Position numbers and translations under genes: made by a program. The notes beneath the pieces are model-generated. The model did not search any database and was not told the origin of the DNA. It saw only the letters and a list, made by a program, of their open reading frames with translations. Below are positions 1-12,006 of a stretch of 64,000 bases of DNA, one piece after another; the stretch's first letter is position 1; each line of letters begins with the position of its first letter. The stretch spans positions 228,985-292,984 of the forward strand of contig NW_008246073.1 in NCBI RefSeq assembly GCF_000281045.1, in the 5' to 3' direction. The stretch is from Saprolegnia diclina VS20 (Eukaryota > Oomycota > Saprolegniomycetes > Saprolegniales > Saprolegniaceae).

Positions 1-1
1 T

Positions 2-2297
2 TCGACCAAGTCCCTTGTGCTGCCGCTCTGTGACGGCGCCGACCAAATCGCCGTGCATCGTAAACAGCTCAAGCGCGACGGCCTCTGGCACCCCGGCACT
101 GTCAACCCCGCGCTGTCGGTGCTGCTGGGCGGTGCGTCACTCGACCAGCTCCTCACGGTGCACTGCCTCCAGCAACCCACACGCACCAACCAAATTGCAC
201 CGCTCACGGCCCACGCCTCTCAACTCTTTGAGCTCCTAAGCCAGTGCCAGACCGTCGTCGCGTCCCGACTCTCGCCGCTCCAAAAAGCTAACCTTGTCCG
301 CTTTGTAAAAGCCCACAGCCACGACGAGTGCATCACGCTTGCGATCGGCGACGGTGGCAACGACGTGTCCATGATCCAAGAAGCACATGTTGGTGTCGGG
401 ATCTTTGGCGTCGAAGGTACGCCGACTATACGCTAGAATGATGCAATGTTGGGGTTAGGGTTGCAGGCGGTGCGGTCGGCGGACTTTGGCCTGGCCCAAT
501 TTCGATTCCTCAGCACGCTGCTGCTATTGCATGGCCGATGGAACTGCCGCCGAATCACGCTCCTCATCTTGCTGACGTTCTACAAGAACACGCTGTTGGT
601 GGCGACCTTTTTCCTCTACTCGTTTCTGACGGGGTTTTCCGGTCAAACGCCGTTCGACTCGTACTTGCTCGTGGGCTGGAACGTGCTCTACACGTGCCTC
701 CCGCTGTTTGTGATTGGGATTCTCGACAAGGACCTCTGCGGCCCGACGCTGCATCTGCACCCTCGCATTTACCTCGACGAGCCAGATTCGTCCACTCTGA
801 ATCTCAAAACGCTCTTGCTCTGGATGGTCTCGGCCGTGCTTGAGGCCCTTGCCAACGTCGTGTTCATTTCGTGGTCGCTCGGGTATTCTGGCGCGAGCTT
901 GGCGCTTCTTGGCACCGTCTTGTACGCCTCGTCGGTGCTCATCGTGCTCGTGAAAGCTGCTGCGTGCATGCAGCGGCTGCAGCGGTGGCGACACTGGCAC
1001 ATACTCTCGCTCGTGCTGAGCGCCGCCTGCCTCGTCTTGTTCATTGCCGTCTACGAAGAGCTGTACGCGGTTGTCGGTACCACGAGCGCGCTGCGCGACT
1101 TCTACCACCTCTTTTACAAAGCCGAGACGGGCTTGGTCGCGCTCGCGCTGGTCCTTGCGTCGACGGGTAGCCTTGTGCTGCAAGCCGCATGGTACAGCTT
1201 TCAGCGGCTGTACTGGTACTCGAACCGCGATGTTCTCGCTGAAGTCGACGCGGGCCTCACGGTGGCTGCGTCGTCGCGGCCCCGGGCCACCGTCGGGTAC
1301 ATCTCGAACGAAAAAAAGTCATCGGCGTGCACCAAGCACCTCTCGACCGACTTCAAGGCGTGGGTTGACACGTTTCGATCGCCCGATATGACGTCCGACT
1401 GCGACGTCCTCATCTCGCAGCTCCGCGGGTGCCGGCTCCAAACCCAGCACAACGAAGTCGACGAAGACACGACAGCTGTCGTCGATAACGTTGATGTGAC
1501 GCTCCACCCGTTCTCGCTGGCCTTTCTTGGCAAGCGCAGCGCCGTCCTCGAGGCCGAGTACGCGTCGGCGTTTCGGTCCCGCGAGGTCGTGCGCATTCGG
1601 CGGGTCGTCGCGCTCGCCGCATTTCTCTTCCTTCTCAACGTTCTCGTGCAGTACTTTGTCGGCAGTGCAACGAGCTTGTACGTTGGCTCGCGCATCTTGC
1701 TGCTCCTCTGTGCGCTCGCCTACACGCGGTTTGCTTCGTCGCGATGGTTCCTTGCCCACTATGATCTCTGCGTGATCCTGCCCATGGCCGGCACCGGGCT
1801 CTTCATCTCGGCGACGATTACCGACCAAGGCTACGTCTCGTCGACGCTCTTTCCCATTGCGCTGTTTGCAGTGTTTCGCGTCCGGTTCACGTACGCGCTG
1901 TCGCTCGCGATCGCGAATTACCTGGTCTACGTCTTGTTTGCGATCTCGCTGCCGTCAACGTCGGCCGCTGGTCTCGGGTATTTCACCGGGTACATTGGCC
2001 TTCTCATGGCATTTGCGGCCCACGGCTGCTGGCGGGTGCAGGTCGCCATGCGCCATGATTTCCTGCAACACCGATCGCTCGCCATGGAAGAGAAACGTGC
2101 GCGCGCGATCCTCGAGCACATGCTGCCACGTCATGTCATGGCCAAACTGCAAAGTGGCGACCCAATCATCTCCGAGGCCGACGACGACGTGACCATTCTA
2201 TTTTGTGACGTTGTCGACTTTACGCAGCTCATGCAACGCTACTCACCAGCGCAGGTCGTCTCGCTCCTCGACCACCTCTACTCGCTGTTTGACGAGG

Positions 2298-2345
<48 letters not shown>

Positions 2346-4514
2346 GATCTATCTATTCATCGATCAATCTATGTCAACGAGAACGACCATACTGACCCGT
2401 CTTGTCGAGTAGCTCTGCGCCAAGTACGGTGTTCAAAAGATGGAGACAGTCGGCAAGACGTACATGGCCTGCGCGGGGCTCCAGGAAGCGTCGGCGTCGT
2501 TTCCCGTCGCGCCTGCGATCCGGGCCGCGTGCATGGCGCGCGACATGCTGCGCCTCCTCTCCACGTGCAAGACAGCAACAGGTCACAGCATCAAGCTTCG
2601 CATTGGTCTCCACTCGGGCCGCGTTCTGAGTGGTCTTGTTGGGCGCAAGAAGCAGCAATTCTCGCTCTTTGGCGATACCGTCAACACGGCGTCGCGCATG
2701 CAGAGCACCGGGGCGCCGGGTCACATCCAGCTCTCGAGTGCGACGCACCACAAGCTCCTCAAGGACTTTGCCTTTTCGTCACCGAGCCGCGTGCTCGTCA
2801 AAGGCAAGGGCGAAATGGAGACGTTCCTCCTCGGGCCGCCGATCAGCGACCGCGCCCGGTCGTGGGCCGAGCGGCCGGGCTCTGTCGCGTCACGCAGCCA
2901 CGGCCTTCGGCGCCCCGAGCCGGTGTCGAGCATCGATGCCGGCATTTACGATGAAATGGCCGCGGAATTGCACCCGTTGTGGCTCTACTTTTACGATTAC
3001 GAGATGGAGGCGACGTACGCCAAGGCCACCACCGGTATGCGCGAAGAAGCCACGTCTCGCTGCCTCTATGCGCTCGGCGTCTACCTCCTCTTCTCGATCT
3101 TTCGAGACGCATCCCAAGGCGCGCTCGTGGGTGTTTACGGTCGTCTCTGGCTTCTCTTGGCACCACGGATGGTCGTCCTCATGCTCTTTGCGCTGAGTTT
3201 GCTGTTTGTGCCGTTCATGGCACAGCACGGCCTCGTGCCAACGTCGTGTCTCTGCCTTCTCGCGCTCGGGACGTTGCACGTCGTAGAGATTGCTCAGCGC
3301 GTCGCCACTGCCGATGCGTTTGCATGGCTCGCCCTCGACGTGGTCTTTGTCATGTTTGTCGTAAGCAGTGGCGGCGCGGTCCGGTACGCGTCGTCGATCG
3401 GCTTCAACGCGCTCGCGTGGGGGGGTATGGTGCCCATCACGATTGTCATGGGACTCTCGTCCGACGGCGGCTACGACACGTTGATCAACCCGGTGGTGCT
3501 CGTCTCGTTCACAGCGATCGCCAACGTTGTCGTGTGCCGCGGCCTCGACTTCTTTACGCGCCGCAAGGTGTGGCTCGAGACGCAGACCAATATTCAAACG
3601 CGGACCGCGGACCGCCTCTTGTACCAGCGGTTGCCCGAAGAAGTCGTCCAGCGCATGAAGCAAGGCGAGCTGGTTTGCGATGAATACCGCCTTGTGGGCA
3701 TTCTCTACTCGGACATCAAGGGCTTCACGACACTCGCAGCGCGCACCGCCCCCGAAGACGTGATCCAGCTCCTCGACTCGCTCTTTGCCGCCTTTGACGT
3801 GCTCACAGAAAAGCACGGCGTCTTCAAGCTCCAGACGATCGGAGACGCCTACGTCATTGTCTCGGGCTTGCCCTTTATTGACATGAGTTTGACTGAAGAG
3901 AGCTTGCCACCGAGTGCGACGCCGACGCCGCACCGGCGCATGTCGGCGCGCATGCAAGCCCACCGGGTCGCACAGCAGCTCGCATCGCTGCGCCGGAACA
4001 ACGTGCATCTCAAGAAGCCGTGTCTGCACGTTCATCAGCACATTCGCAACCTCTTGCACATGGCGTTCGACATGCACAAGGAAGTCGCCAAGGTATGTCT
4101 TCAATCGAGTAGACAAGTTGTCGATTTTGCAACTAGATTCGCGATCCCGTGACCAACGAGCCGCTGCAAATGCGCATTGGCGTGCATCTTGGCAACCTCA
4201 TTGGCGGCGTCATTGGCGACACCACGTTACGCTACGACATGTGGGGCTTGGATGCGATGCTGGCCAACACGCTTGAAAGCAACGGAGTCCCCGGGGGCGT
4301 CGTCGTCAGCGACGCTGTCAAGCGCGTGATCGACGAAGCCGGCGACGACTTTACCTGCGCCCACTACACCACGCTCGACGGCGGAATCGATGTCTACACG
4401 GTCGCTTGCCAAGAGGCAACAGAGGGCCGCGTGCGACGGCTGTCGTCGACAAGCCCCAAAAAGGGCATGCTCACGTCGGGCGTCGGGTCACCGTCCAAGC
4501 TCCGGAAACGCTAG
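2..4514 (+). CDS. P4-ATPase/guanylate cyclase fusion, 3' part
   Basis: C-terminal part of a protein joining a P-type ATPase (lipid-flippase class) to two class III nucleotide cyclase domains; the 5' end lies outside the window. Exons: 2-416, 459-2296, 2413-4092, 4137-4514; phases agree. The first exon carries the ATPase hinge motif AIGDGGNDVSMIQEA; exon 2 resumes with EGLQAVRSADFGLAQFRFL, a P4-ATPase signature, followed by membrane helices. Cyclase domain 1 (about 2190-2860) has FCDVVDFT, KMETVGKTYM and FGDTVNTASRM. A second helix set (about 3060-3540) precedes cyclase domain 2 (about 3690-4440), with YSDIKGFT and LQTIGDAYV. Such fusions are known as guanylate cyclases in ciliates and apicomplexans. 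The Glu in KMET and Ser in FSLFGD suit GTP rather than ATP. Activity is inferred. Confidence 0.9.
2297..2412 (+). repeat. Intron with TATC tetranucleotide microsatellite
   Basis: This intron of the cyclase gene interrupts cyclase domain 1 between LFDE and LCAKYG. It consists mostly of about ten CTAT units followed by degenerate copies (CGAT, TCAT, CAAT), and ends in GAGTAG. It is about twice as long as its neighbours, apparently through repeat growth. Reading through it gives a meaningless YLSIYLSI peptide. Confidence 0.9.
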
Positions 4515-4589
4515 TCGCGCAGGGATATTGAGGAAAGATTCATTTGATGTTGTATCATCCAGCTTGGGCGTGGGGAGGATCGTGCGATC

Positions 4590-6945
4590 CTAATCGTCCG
4601 ACCAGTCGGACGCTTCCGACATGGAGAGAGAGTCTTGCCGGTCGCGGAGGCCACGAATGTTCTAGCCATGTAGACATGAGGCATGGCATTTCGAGTATAG
4701 AAGATCGTACCGCGTCCATGGTCGCAGCCGACTAGATAGTTACAGATACAAAGTGAGTATGATGGATGCTGCGAGTCGATTTGAGGACGTACCGACTTGG
4801 GCGGGTCGGGCTGCTTGATGGGCTCCACCACGGGCTTGGGCTTGACCGGCTCGTCCTTCTTGGTTGCGTTCTTCTCTTGGATCGCCTTGATGCGCGCGAG
4901 TGCGTCATCTTTCTACGACATGTCGCAGGTGAGATATCATTTTGTAGGCGTGCATACGTCATCGCCGAAATTGGACGCCTTGTCGTCGAACCGCTCGTCG
5001 TCACTGCCGTCTTCCGACATGGCAACGGTTGGTAGCTTGCGGGTGCCAGGGTAGTCGGCCATGGGCGGCGGCGGCGGTTGCTGCTGCTGCGGCGGCGTCG
5101 GGACTTCCTGCGCTTTGAGCACCGTGACCTTTTTGAATTGGTCCCGGTCCCGCGAGTTTTCTTCCTTGTCGCCTTTGCCGCTCCATGCATTTTTGAGCCG
5201 AGTGAGACGGTCCAGCACTTCTTGTGGTACGGTGGTCGGCGCCTTGGGTGGCTCGGGGGCGCCGCTGCGCCGCTCGGTCGCATCTGCCTACGCGCACAGT
5301 GAGCTTGCTCCACGTACGAGGACGCGGAGGAACCTTCTTGAGCTTGTTGAGGCTTGCGCTACGGATCGCGTCCATAAGACTTGCCCGGGGGTTGGCCGGC
5401 TCGGGCTCGACCGGAGGTGGCGGTGGTGCATCGGGCTACACTCAACACCGTATTGGCACCAGGCTGTTGATATCACAATGTGTACCGAAGCCGGCATGTC
5501 CATCGGTGGCGGCGGCGGCGGGGCATCGTCGCCTGTCGGGGGCGGTGGCGGTGGTGGCATCGAACTGCCAATGGTTGGCTCTATTGAAAACACTCAGCAC
5601 GCGTCATCACCTTTGCTGCCTTGGTATGTACCCGGTGCATCGAATTTGAGGGACGGCGGTGGCGGAGGCGGCGGCGGCGTCATGTCCGATGGCCCGAGGG
5701 CCGTGGCACCTTCCACATGCCGCTCGATCGCGGTCGGGCCGGTGGCAAATTCAGGCAGCGTCGGGAGCTCAATCATGTTTTGCATCGACGGCGCAATCGA
5801 CTGGATGCCCGACGTGTCGACTTGCACGTCGGTCGTGACGAGGCCCTTGAGCGGCAAGTCTGTTGGTAGCTTCTCGGAAAAGGCGGGCATCGAGCCCGGC
5901 TTGGGGCGGTAAATGTCGGTCGGCATGTTGCTGTAGTCGATGCCGGCGCCGCGGTTGATGACCGTGTCGGGCGCGGCCGCGAGTTGCTTCTTTTGCTCTT
6001 CTTCGCCTTCAAATTCCGTACCAAAGAGGTTGTCCACGAGCACATACTACAAATATTGGACAAGTTGTCCATCACGTAGCACTGTAGAGCGTACGTTTTG
6101 GTACGGCGTCTCGCTCGAGTTGAAGAGGAGGACGCCGCCGACGGTGGGCACTTGGCCTGGGAGCGAGCCGAGCCCTTCCTACACCCAATATGCGTATCGA
6201 TCGACATTAAGAAGACCAGTGCGTACCTCCTTCATAATGTCTTCGGCCTTGCGCGTCGCCTTGAAGGTGTTGACACGTTCAAACAAATCGACGACCTCGG
6301 CCATGAGCTGCGCACGCTGCCCGGCCGTCGGCGGCTCCTACGCCACTGTGTCATGCACCATCGACAATCGGATGCAACGCACGGAGGGCAGGAAGTGCGT
6401 CGCTTCGAGCTCGGCCGTCAACGGCGGTGTCTCTTCGTATGGCTTGTCGCTGTACAGCCCCTTCATCGCCGGCAGCACTGGCATACAGCATGAGCGCCAC
6501 TACCCAGATGAAGAGACATACCCTTGGGCGCCGGGTATTTGGCCGTTGAAAAGACCGTCGTGGCCTTGTTGGTCGTGCCACGCTCTACGTATCGATCCTG
6601 CCATACCTGCTCGCAGCTGGCGTGGCCTACCTGTGACGGCGTTGACTTTGGCCTGGCAGGCCGCGATTCTCTACACGCCCAGCATGAGCCACAAGGCCCT
6701 GACCATGGCCACGTACAGCGTCGATCGCTTTGACGCGATCCTTCTCGGCTTGGACCTAGGCAGCGCACATGCATGAGCGGTGCTGGAGATGGTGCAGATG
6801 GGCGTACGCGCAGCGAGATGCGCTCAAAGACATCGGCGACGACAGTATCCAGGTGTATAAGCTGGCGCACGACGTCCTTGGCGACGAACGGCTTCTTGAG
6901 GTCCTCGAAGACGCGCTCGACGCAGTAGACCTGCGCGCTCTGCAT
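4590..6945 (-). CDS. WASHC1: WASH complex subunit 1 (Arp2/3 activator)
   Basis: WASH activates the Arp2/3 complex on endosomes. Fourteen exons can be joined with consistent phases: 6945-6808, 6755-6717, 6670-6631, 6584-6522, 6477-6383, 6337-6227, 6178-6095, 6046-5632, 5580-5486, 5435-5334, 5287-4958, 4912-4793, 4731-4711, 4661-4590, giving about 574 residues. The N-terminal WAHD1 region includes VFSTAKYPAPK, nearly identical to animal WASH. A middle part has LFNSSETPYQN and LPTLPEFATGP. Long proline runs follow, then a WH2-type actin-binding segment, RASLMDAIRSASLNKLKK, another charged linker, and an acidic tryptophan tail, SMSEASDWSDD. The ATG at 6945 was chosen because MQSAQVY matches the animal N-terminus; no in-frame ATG lies upstream before a stop. 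Its 3' neighbour is convergent; the gene upstream runs the same way and has a near-identical tail. Confidence 0.9.
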
Positions 6946-7176
6946 CTTGTCCGTGTCTGACGCCACGACGTTGGTCGCATCCGGATACCAAAGCCGGATA
7001 CGGATCGCCCCACACTGCGCTGTCTAAACACACACCTCCTTACGGTTGCTACTGTGCGAAAAACCCAGCAACACGACCTGCACTCTTGGTCACACACATT
7101 CTTGTTCTCGGCAACAAGAGTTCAACGTGCAGCGGCAAGGCTTGTATTGTCCTTATGCAAGAGATACGACTGACAG

Positions 7177-8303
7177 CTAGTCGTCGTCCGACCATTCGGA
7201 AGCCTCGGAAAGCGACAGCGACGAGCCGCGTGTCAAATCGGGGCACCGCAGAATCGGCACCGGATAGAGTCGCAGTGGTGATCGGCTTCTCGCGACCACG
7301 GGGCTTCGACGGTGTAGCTCCAAGCTACGACGACGGGTGCGCTAGTGAAAAGTCTGGTGAAAACGCCAGGCAAGTGGAGATACTTAGCGTACACTGCGCG
7401 TGCATTTCGGTACGCGCTTGCGAATTGCAGCGAGGAGCTCTGCGTGGGCCGCCTACAAGCAGCAAGTGAGGCATAAACGTGGCAAGGGGTCGGCGCACGG
7501 GGTGAAAGGTGGGTTGCGTGCGCTGGACAAGAAGAAAATCAAAGTCGACCACCGCCTTATCGTCATTGTCTTGGGTTCCATCGTCGTCGACCTGCGAGCA
7601 TTAAATGAGCGACAATGTATGGAAATCGAGATTACCTCGTCGACAAGATCGCTCCAGTCACTCTCCACGTCGCTGTCCTCATCGTCCACGTCCTCGTCCG
7701 CACTCGCCCCGTGCACGTTGAAGCTTGTCTCTGCAGTCCAGTAATCCTAGCCATGACATATCATATCGCGTCGTCTTATGAATCTCGCTCGTACCGCGTA
7801 TGTTGGCCGCGTTGGTCGAAACATTAACATTAAATCCCGAATCACGCTTTCTTGGATTGAACGTGGCGGTGGCAGGACCACCTAGAAACACCCGTATGAC
7901 GCCTTGATATCCAACGCTGATGGTTACGACCTTCTTCAAGCTGTCGCGATCAAAGCGAGCGATGTCTGCGAGGAGGCCGCCTTCGGGTTGCGCGCCCGAA
8001 CACATGCTTGCCGCTGGACGACTCGACGATGCGTCGCCGACCTCCTCGATGCTTCCCACATCGTACAAGATGTCCGTGGTCGCAAATGTTGTTTGCAAAC
8101 GTGAACGATCCACCAAATCATTTAGCCGATCGTAGATGCTCTCTTGGATGGAGCGTTGCGGCGGCACTGCAAGCACCTAGTCGAATCGCGGGTGTGATGC
8201 TTGATGCAAGGTTGTTTGTTCGTACCTGGGCAAGGCTGCCTTGATCAAAGTCAGCAATGGCCTTGCGCAGGGCTTTAGGCATAAGATGGTACGTTGGTTC
8301 CAT
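7177..8303 (-). CDS. Beta-thymosin-like/acidic-tail protein, putative Arp2/3 regulator
   Basis: Seven exons, all phase 0: 8303-8226, 8176-7928, 7881-7795, 7746-7636, 7591-7499, 7452-7414, 7341-7177; about 273 residues. Two copies of an actin-binding module are visible. Copy 1 has ALRKAIADFDQGSLAQ then VPPQRSIQES; copy 2 has LLADIARFDRDSLKKV then VLPPPRSIQES. The first half of each resembles the beta-thymosin/WH2 motif (I..FD...LKK[TV]); the second resembles the beta-thymosin C-terminal helix (LPSKETIEQE type). A very acidic stretch follows with ESDWSDLVDE, then a short AELLAAIRKR helix, and the protein ends SLSLSEASEWSDDD, almost the WASH tail. This suggests an actin- and Arp2/3-binding protein. 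No family name is known to me. The last exon's frame was fixed by the tail motif. It shares a 153-base divergent promoter with the Hrq1 gene. Confidence 0.7.
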
Positions 8304-8391
8304 GTTGGCAGCTTGCGTCAAATTTGATTGTGCAGATTGCGGGATTGTGGTCGCCTGACCGTATCTTTGCGTGTCTTTTCCGGATAAAGGC

Positions 8392-8412
8392 AAGTTGGGT
8401 GTTTTCCGAGCG
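8392..8412 (+). promoter_or_regulatory. 21-base element shared with the DEAH helicase promoter
   Basis: AAGTTGGGTGTTTTCCGAGC plus a following G ends 44 bases before the Hrq1 start codon. The identical 21 bases recur at 52081-52101, ending 34 bases before the DEAH-box helicase start. Position suggests a core-promoter or initiator element. Confidence 0.5.
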
Positions 8413-8456
8413 ATCATGGAATACCGTTATTTTCATCTTCGCGCCAGTCTGTTGCG

Positions 8457-11400
8457 ATGACCAAGAAGCGCAAACCCGCGCCACCGGTGGTGGATCCTGC
8501 GATGGCGCCCTGGCTCCAGCGCTTTACGCTTCTCGACAGCAGCTACTGCTTCCTCGCCAACAAGAAGGCGCTGACGTCGCTCAAGAACGTGCTCAATCTC
8601 GCCGCCCACCTCTCGGGGTCGTCCACGACGCTGCTCGAGAGCCACGTACGGCAAATGGCCTCCATTGGCGTCGTTCACGTCGTTACCAAGGCATCGGACA
8701 AGGTGATCGCCCAAGGTATTGCCCACTCATTTCACTAAATGTGCCTTATTTGCTTTTTCTTAGATGAGTTTAACCCAACCGAACCCCCCGAGACGGTTGA
8801 GATGGTCGAGTTCAAGGACGTACCCCACGCGAGCAAACGCGGGAGCACCAAACGCCTTGAACTGTTTACGGCAGCGCTCGCCGCCTTTGACGTGGCAATG
8901 AACCCTGTGCCCGAGTACACGCCACCCCCGAAGCGTGTCAAAGCAGTTCCGACCTGGGCCCATGAGGCGGCGACCGCAGAGACCGTGGATGCGTGGATCC
9001 AGGCACTGGTCACGAGCTCGTTCTACTCGGGCCAGCTCGTGCACGTCGAGCGGCTCCCGGCGCGTGCGGCGGCATACGGTCCCACGCCACTGGCTCAGAT
9101 GCCATTGGCGCCGTCGCTCGTTGCGTCGCTGCACATTGAGAAGCTGTACGCCCACCAGGCCACCGGCATTGACGCGCTCTTGAACGGACACCACGTGGCG
9201 ATCTCGACGTCGACGTCGAGCGGCAAGTCGATGGTTTACAACATCCCGGTCGCCAACAGTCTGTTGACCGAGGCGGTTTCCACCCACTTGTACCTCTTCC
9301 CGACCAAAGTAGGCATCTCGTCATCCATGGCACACGAGAGGAAGCTACATCGCTCTCTCTAGGCGCTCGCGCAAGACCAGATGCAGTCCCTCCGGTCGTT
9401 TCTCGTGCGCTGTGGCCTCCCGCCGTCCATTTGTGCCACCTACGTAGGTTGCAATTTGGCGAAAGACCCTAGCCCTAAGCGACACTCCAACGATAGGACG
9501 GTGACACGACGCACCCGGAACGCACGGCGATTCGCAAGTCGGCGCGTGTCTTCTTGACCAACCCAGACATGCTGCACGTCACGATCCTTCCCCAGCACAA
9601 GACGTGGGCTTCAATCCTCACAAGCCTTCGGTATGTTGCACCTTAAAAATGGCCAAAAATGAAGTTGACACGCCTGGCTAGGTACATTGTGATCGACGAA
9701 AGCCACATGTACCGCGGCCTCTTTGGCTCGCACGTGGCGTGGACTCTACGACGCCTTCGGCGGCTCTGTGCGCTGTACGGCAGCCGGCCCCAAGTCGTGT
9801 GCTGTTCGGCGTCGATCCACAACCCCGAAGAGCATTTCCGCTTTCTCGTGCCGCCCATAAACAGCGAGATGCCGGCTCGACCGCTCACGCTCGTGCCGCA
9901 TTCCGCCGACGGATCGCCGAGTGGACCCAAAGCTTTTCTCATCTGGAACCCGCTCGCCCACGACGACAGCGCACCCGACGCGTCCAACAGCGCCATCTTT
10001 CAAGCCGGCCAGATCCTCTCGGTCCTCGTGCAGAAGGGAGTGCATACGATTGCATTTTGCCGCGTATCGTCTTTATCACGCCCGGAGACGGCGACAGAGG
10101 TTCATAAGCTTGTGACTAGGGCCGCAAGCTGACCGAGCTCGTCCTGGACTATACGCATACGCAGCTGCGCAAGGCCAAGCAGTTTGCATTGGTACAGCGC
10201 GTCAAGGCGTACCGCGGTGGCTACACGGCCGACGACAGGCGTGCGATCGAAGCCAACCTCTTTCGAGGCGACCTCCTCGGCGTCGTTGCCACGAATGCGC
10301 TTGAGCTTGGCATTGACATTGGGAATCTCGAATGCACCTTGCACATTGGCTTTCCGTCGTCGGTCTCGTCCTTGTGGCAGCAGGCCGGTCGCGCCGGGCG
10401 CAGCGGCAAGGTACCTTTTCGAACGCGTGAAAACCCGTCGAAAGTCAGCGGCGTAGGACTCGCTCGCGGTGCTTCTTGGCTTTAGCTCGCCGCTGGACCA
10501 ATACTACCTCAAGACCAAGAAGCGTTGCGCGACGCTGTTTACAAAGGACTTTGAGTCGGCTGTGCTCGATCCGCTCAACCTCCACGTCATGGCCGCGCAT
10601 CTCCAGTGCGCGAGCTTGGAAATGCACTTGTTCTCAACCAAGTGCGGTACCGAGACCATTGATCGGTACCCCTACCCCTACAAAACAACAGCGAGCATTT
10701 CTTAGATCGGTGTTTCCGCCCGAAGCCGACGCGGTGCTCGCCTCGCTCGTCGCCCGTGGTCGACTGCAGCGCCGCGACCAGTTTGGCTATCAAGTGCCGG
10801 CACTCCTTGCCGACGACGTCCGCACAACGACCAAGAACATTCGTCAAATGGGCGGTGACGACTACAGCGTAGGATCCTCGTTTCGCGCTCCGAGGAAGAA
10901 GCAGCACTCGCGGTGTAGGTGGTCGAAGGCGAGAAGGTGCTCGACACGCATCCGTCCGATAAGGTCTTCTTCACACTCTACCCGGGAGCCGTGTACCTCT
11001 TCCAAGGCCGCGAATACATCGTCACCAAGGTCGACACGGAGGCCAAGCTCGCGTTCGTCGTACGCTCAAACAAGCGACTCACTTACTACACGGCCGCGCG
11101 GGACTTTACCGATGTCAACGTCTCGCTGCCGTTCCCGCGCTCAGACCCGCCGTACCACCCAAGCGTGCACTTGGGGCGCGTCTCGGCCGCAACGCACGTC
11201 GTGGGCTGTCATCGCATTGAGAAGCGGACGCAAATGAAGACGGGGCTCGTCGAGTTTTCGCTGCCGCCAATGGATGCGACGGGCCACGGCGTCTGGGTCG
11301 ATGTGCCCGAAGCTCTTCTATCGCAGCTGCCGCGCGAGACACACCGACATGCGGTCCATGGGGTCAACCACCTCGTCCTCGCTGTGATCCCGCTCTTCGT

Positions 11401-11806
11401 GCTCATCGACCCCAGTGACGTGCACACGGAGCACGCCAACTTCAACGAGACCCGCGCGCGGTATGTCGCTGCGAAAATATGAAGTAGAACGTGCGACTGG
11501 TGTAGGCCGACGCGCGTGATCTTGTACGAGTCGCACGACGGCGGTGTCGGGATCGTGTCGCGGATTGCGCGCTGCCTCCCTGAGGTACGAATGGTTTGCT
11601 TCTTGACGGTTGGTAGAAGGGAGATGTGGTAGATCCTTGCGTGTGCCAAGGAGATCCTGGACGGGTGTGCGTGCGAGAAGGGGTGTCCGTCGTGCATTCA
11701 GTCGGCGACGTGCTCCGAGTACAATGGCGCGCTGGACAAAGCTTCGTCCAAGCTCATGCTCGACTTCCTTCATTCGATGCTCTCAGCGCACGACTCGCCA
11801 AAGTAA
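8457..11806 (+). CDS. HRQ1: Hrq1/RecQ4-type DNA helicase
   Basis: A 3'-5' DNA helicase of the Hrq1 branch, which in fungi acts in interstrand-crosslink repair and telomere control. Eleven exons (8457-8715, 8764-9308, 9363-9443, 9497-9630, 9682-10063, 10120-10410, 10457-10665, 10706-10868, 10919-11460, 11506-11584, 11633-11806) give 952 residues. Helicase motifs in order: STSTSSGKS (motif I), [42 protein letters not shown] (motif II, DESH), [24 protein letters not shown] and [11 protein letters not shown] (motif VI). The C-terminus holds the cysteine cluster [10 protein letters not shown] followed by SATCSEYN, the zinc-binding MZB region typical of this family. Every intron ends in TAG and is 40-57 bases. 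It is divergent from the beta-thymosin-like gene and convergent with the ZRSR2-like gene. Confidence 0.92.
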
Positions 11807-12006
11807 CCAGACTGGGGCGCGGTGACGACACAGTAAACTTCTTGAAAATGAGGCTATCTCGAAGGTGCCCCAGTGGGATCGATACTTTGCCATCCCGTAC
11901 CCTTCCATTGGCCCATGATTTTATACCGGTAAGATTATCGTCATACTTGGTCTACAACCACCAAGAGCTGTCGCTGAGAGCAAACACCCGATATACACAC
12001 TACTAG

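Noticed and set aside
451-460. TTAGGG-like telomeric repeat
   Set aside because: A single unit inside a 42-base intron; no tandem array.
2281-2395. YLSIYLSI repeat peptide as part of the cyclase
   Set aside because: It is the translated microsatellite of an intron; skipping it restores the cyclase consensus LFDELCAKYG in phase.
2890-4116. Long antisense frame under the cyclase gene
   Set aside because: Mirror of GC-rich coding sequence on the other strand, no domain.
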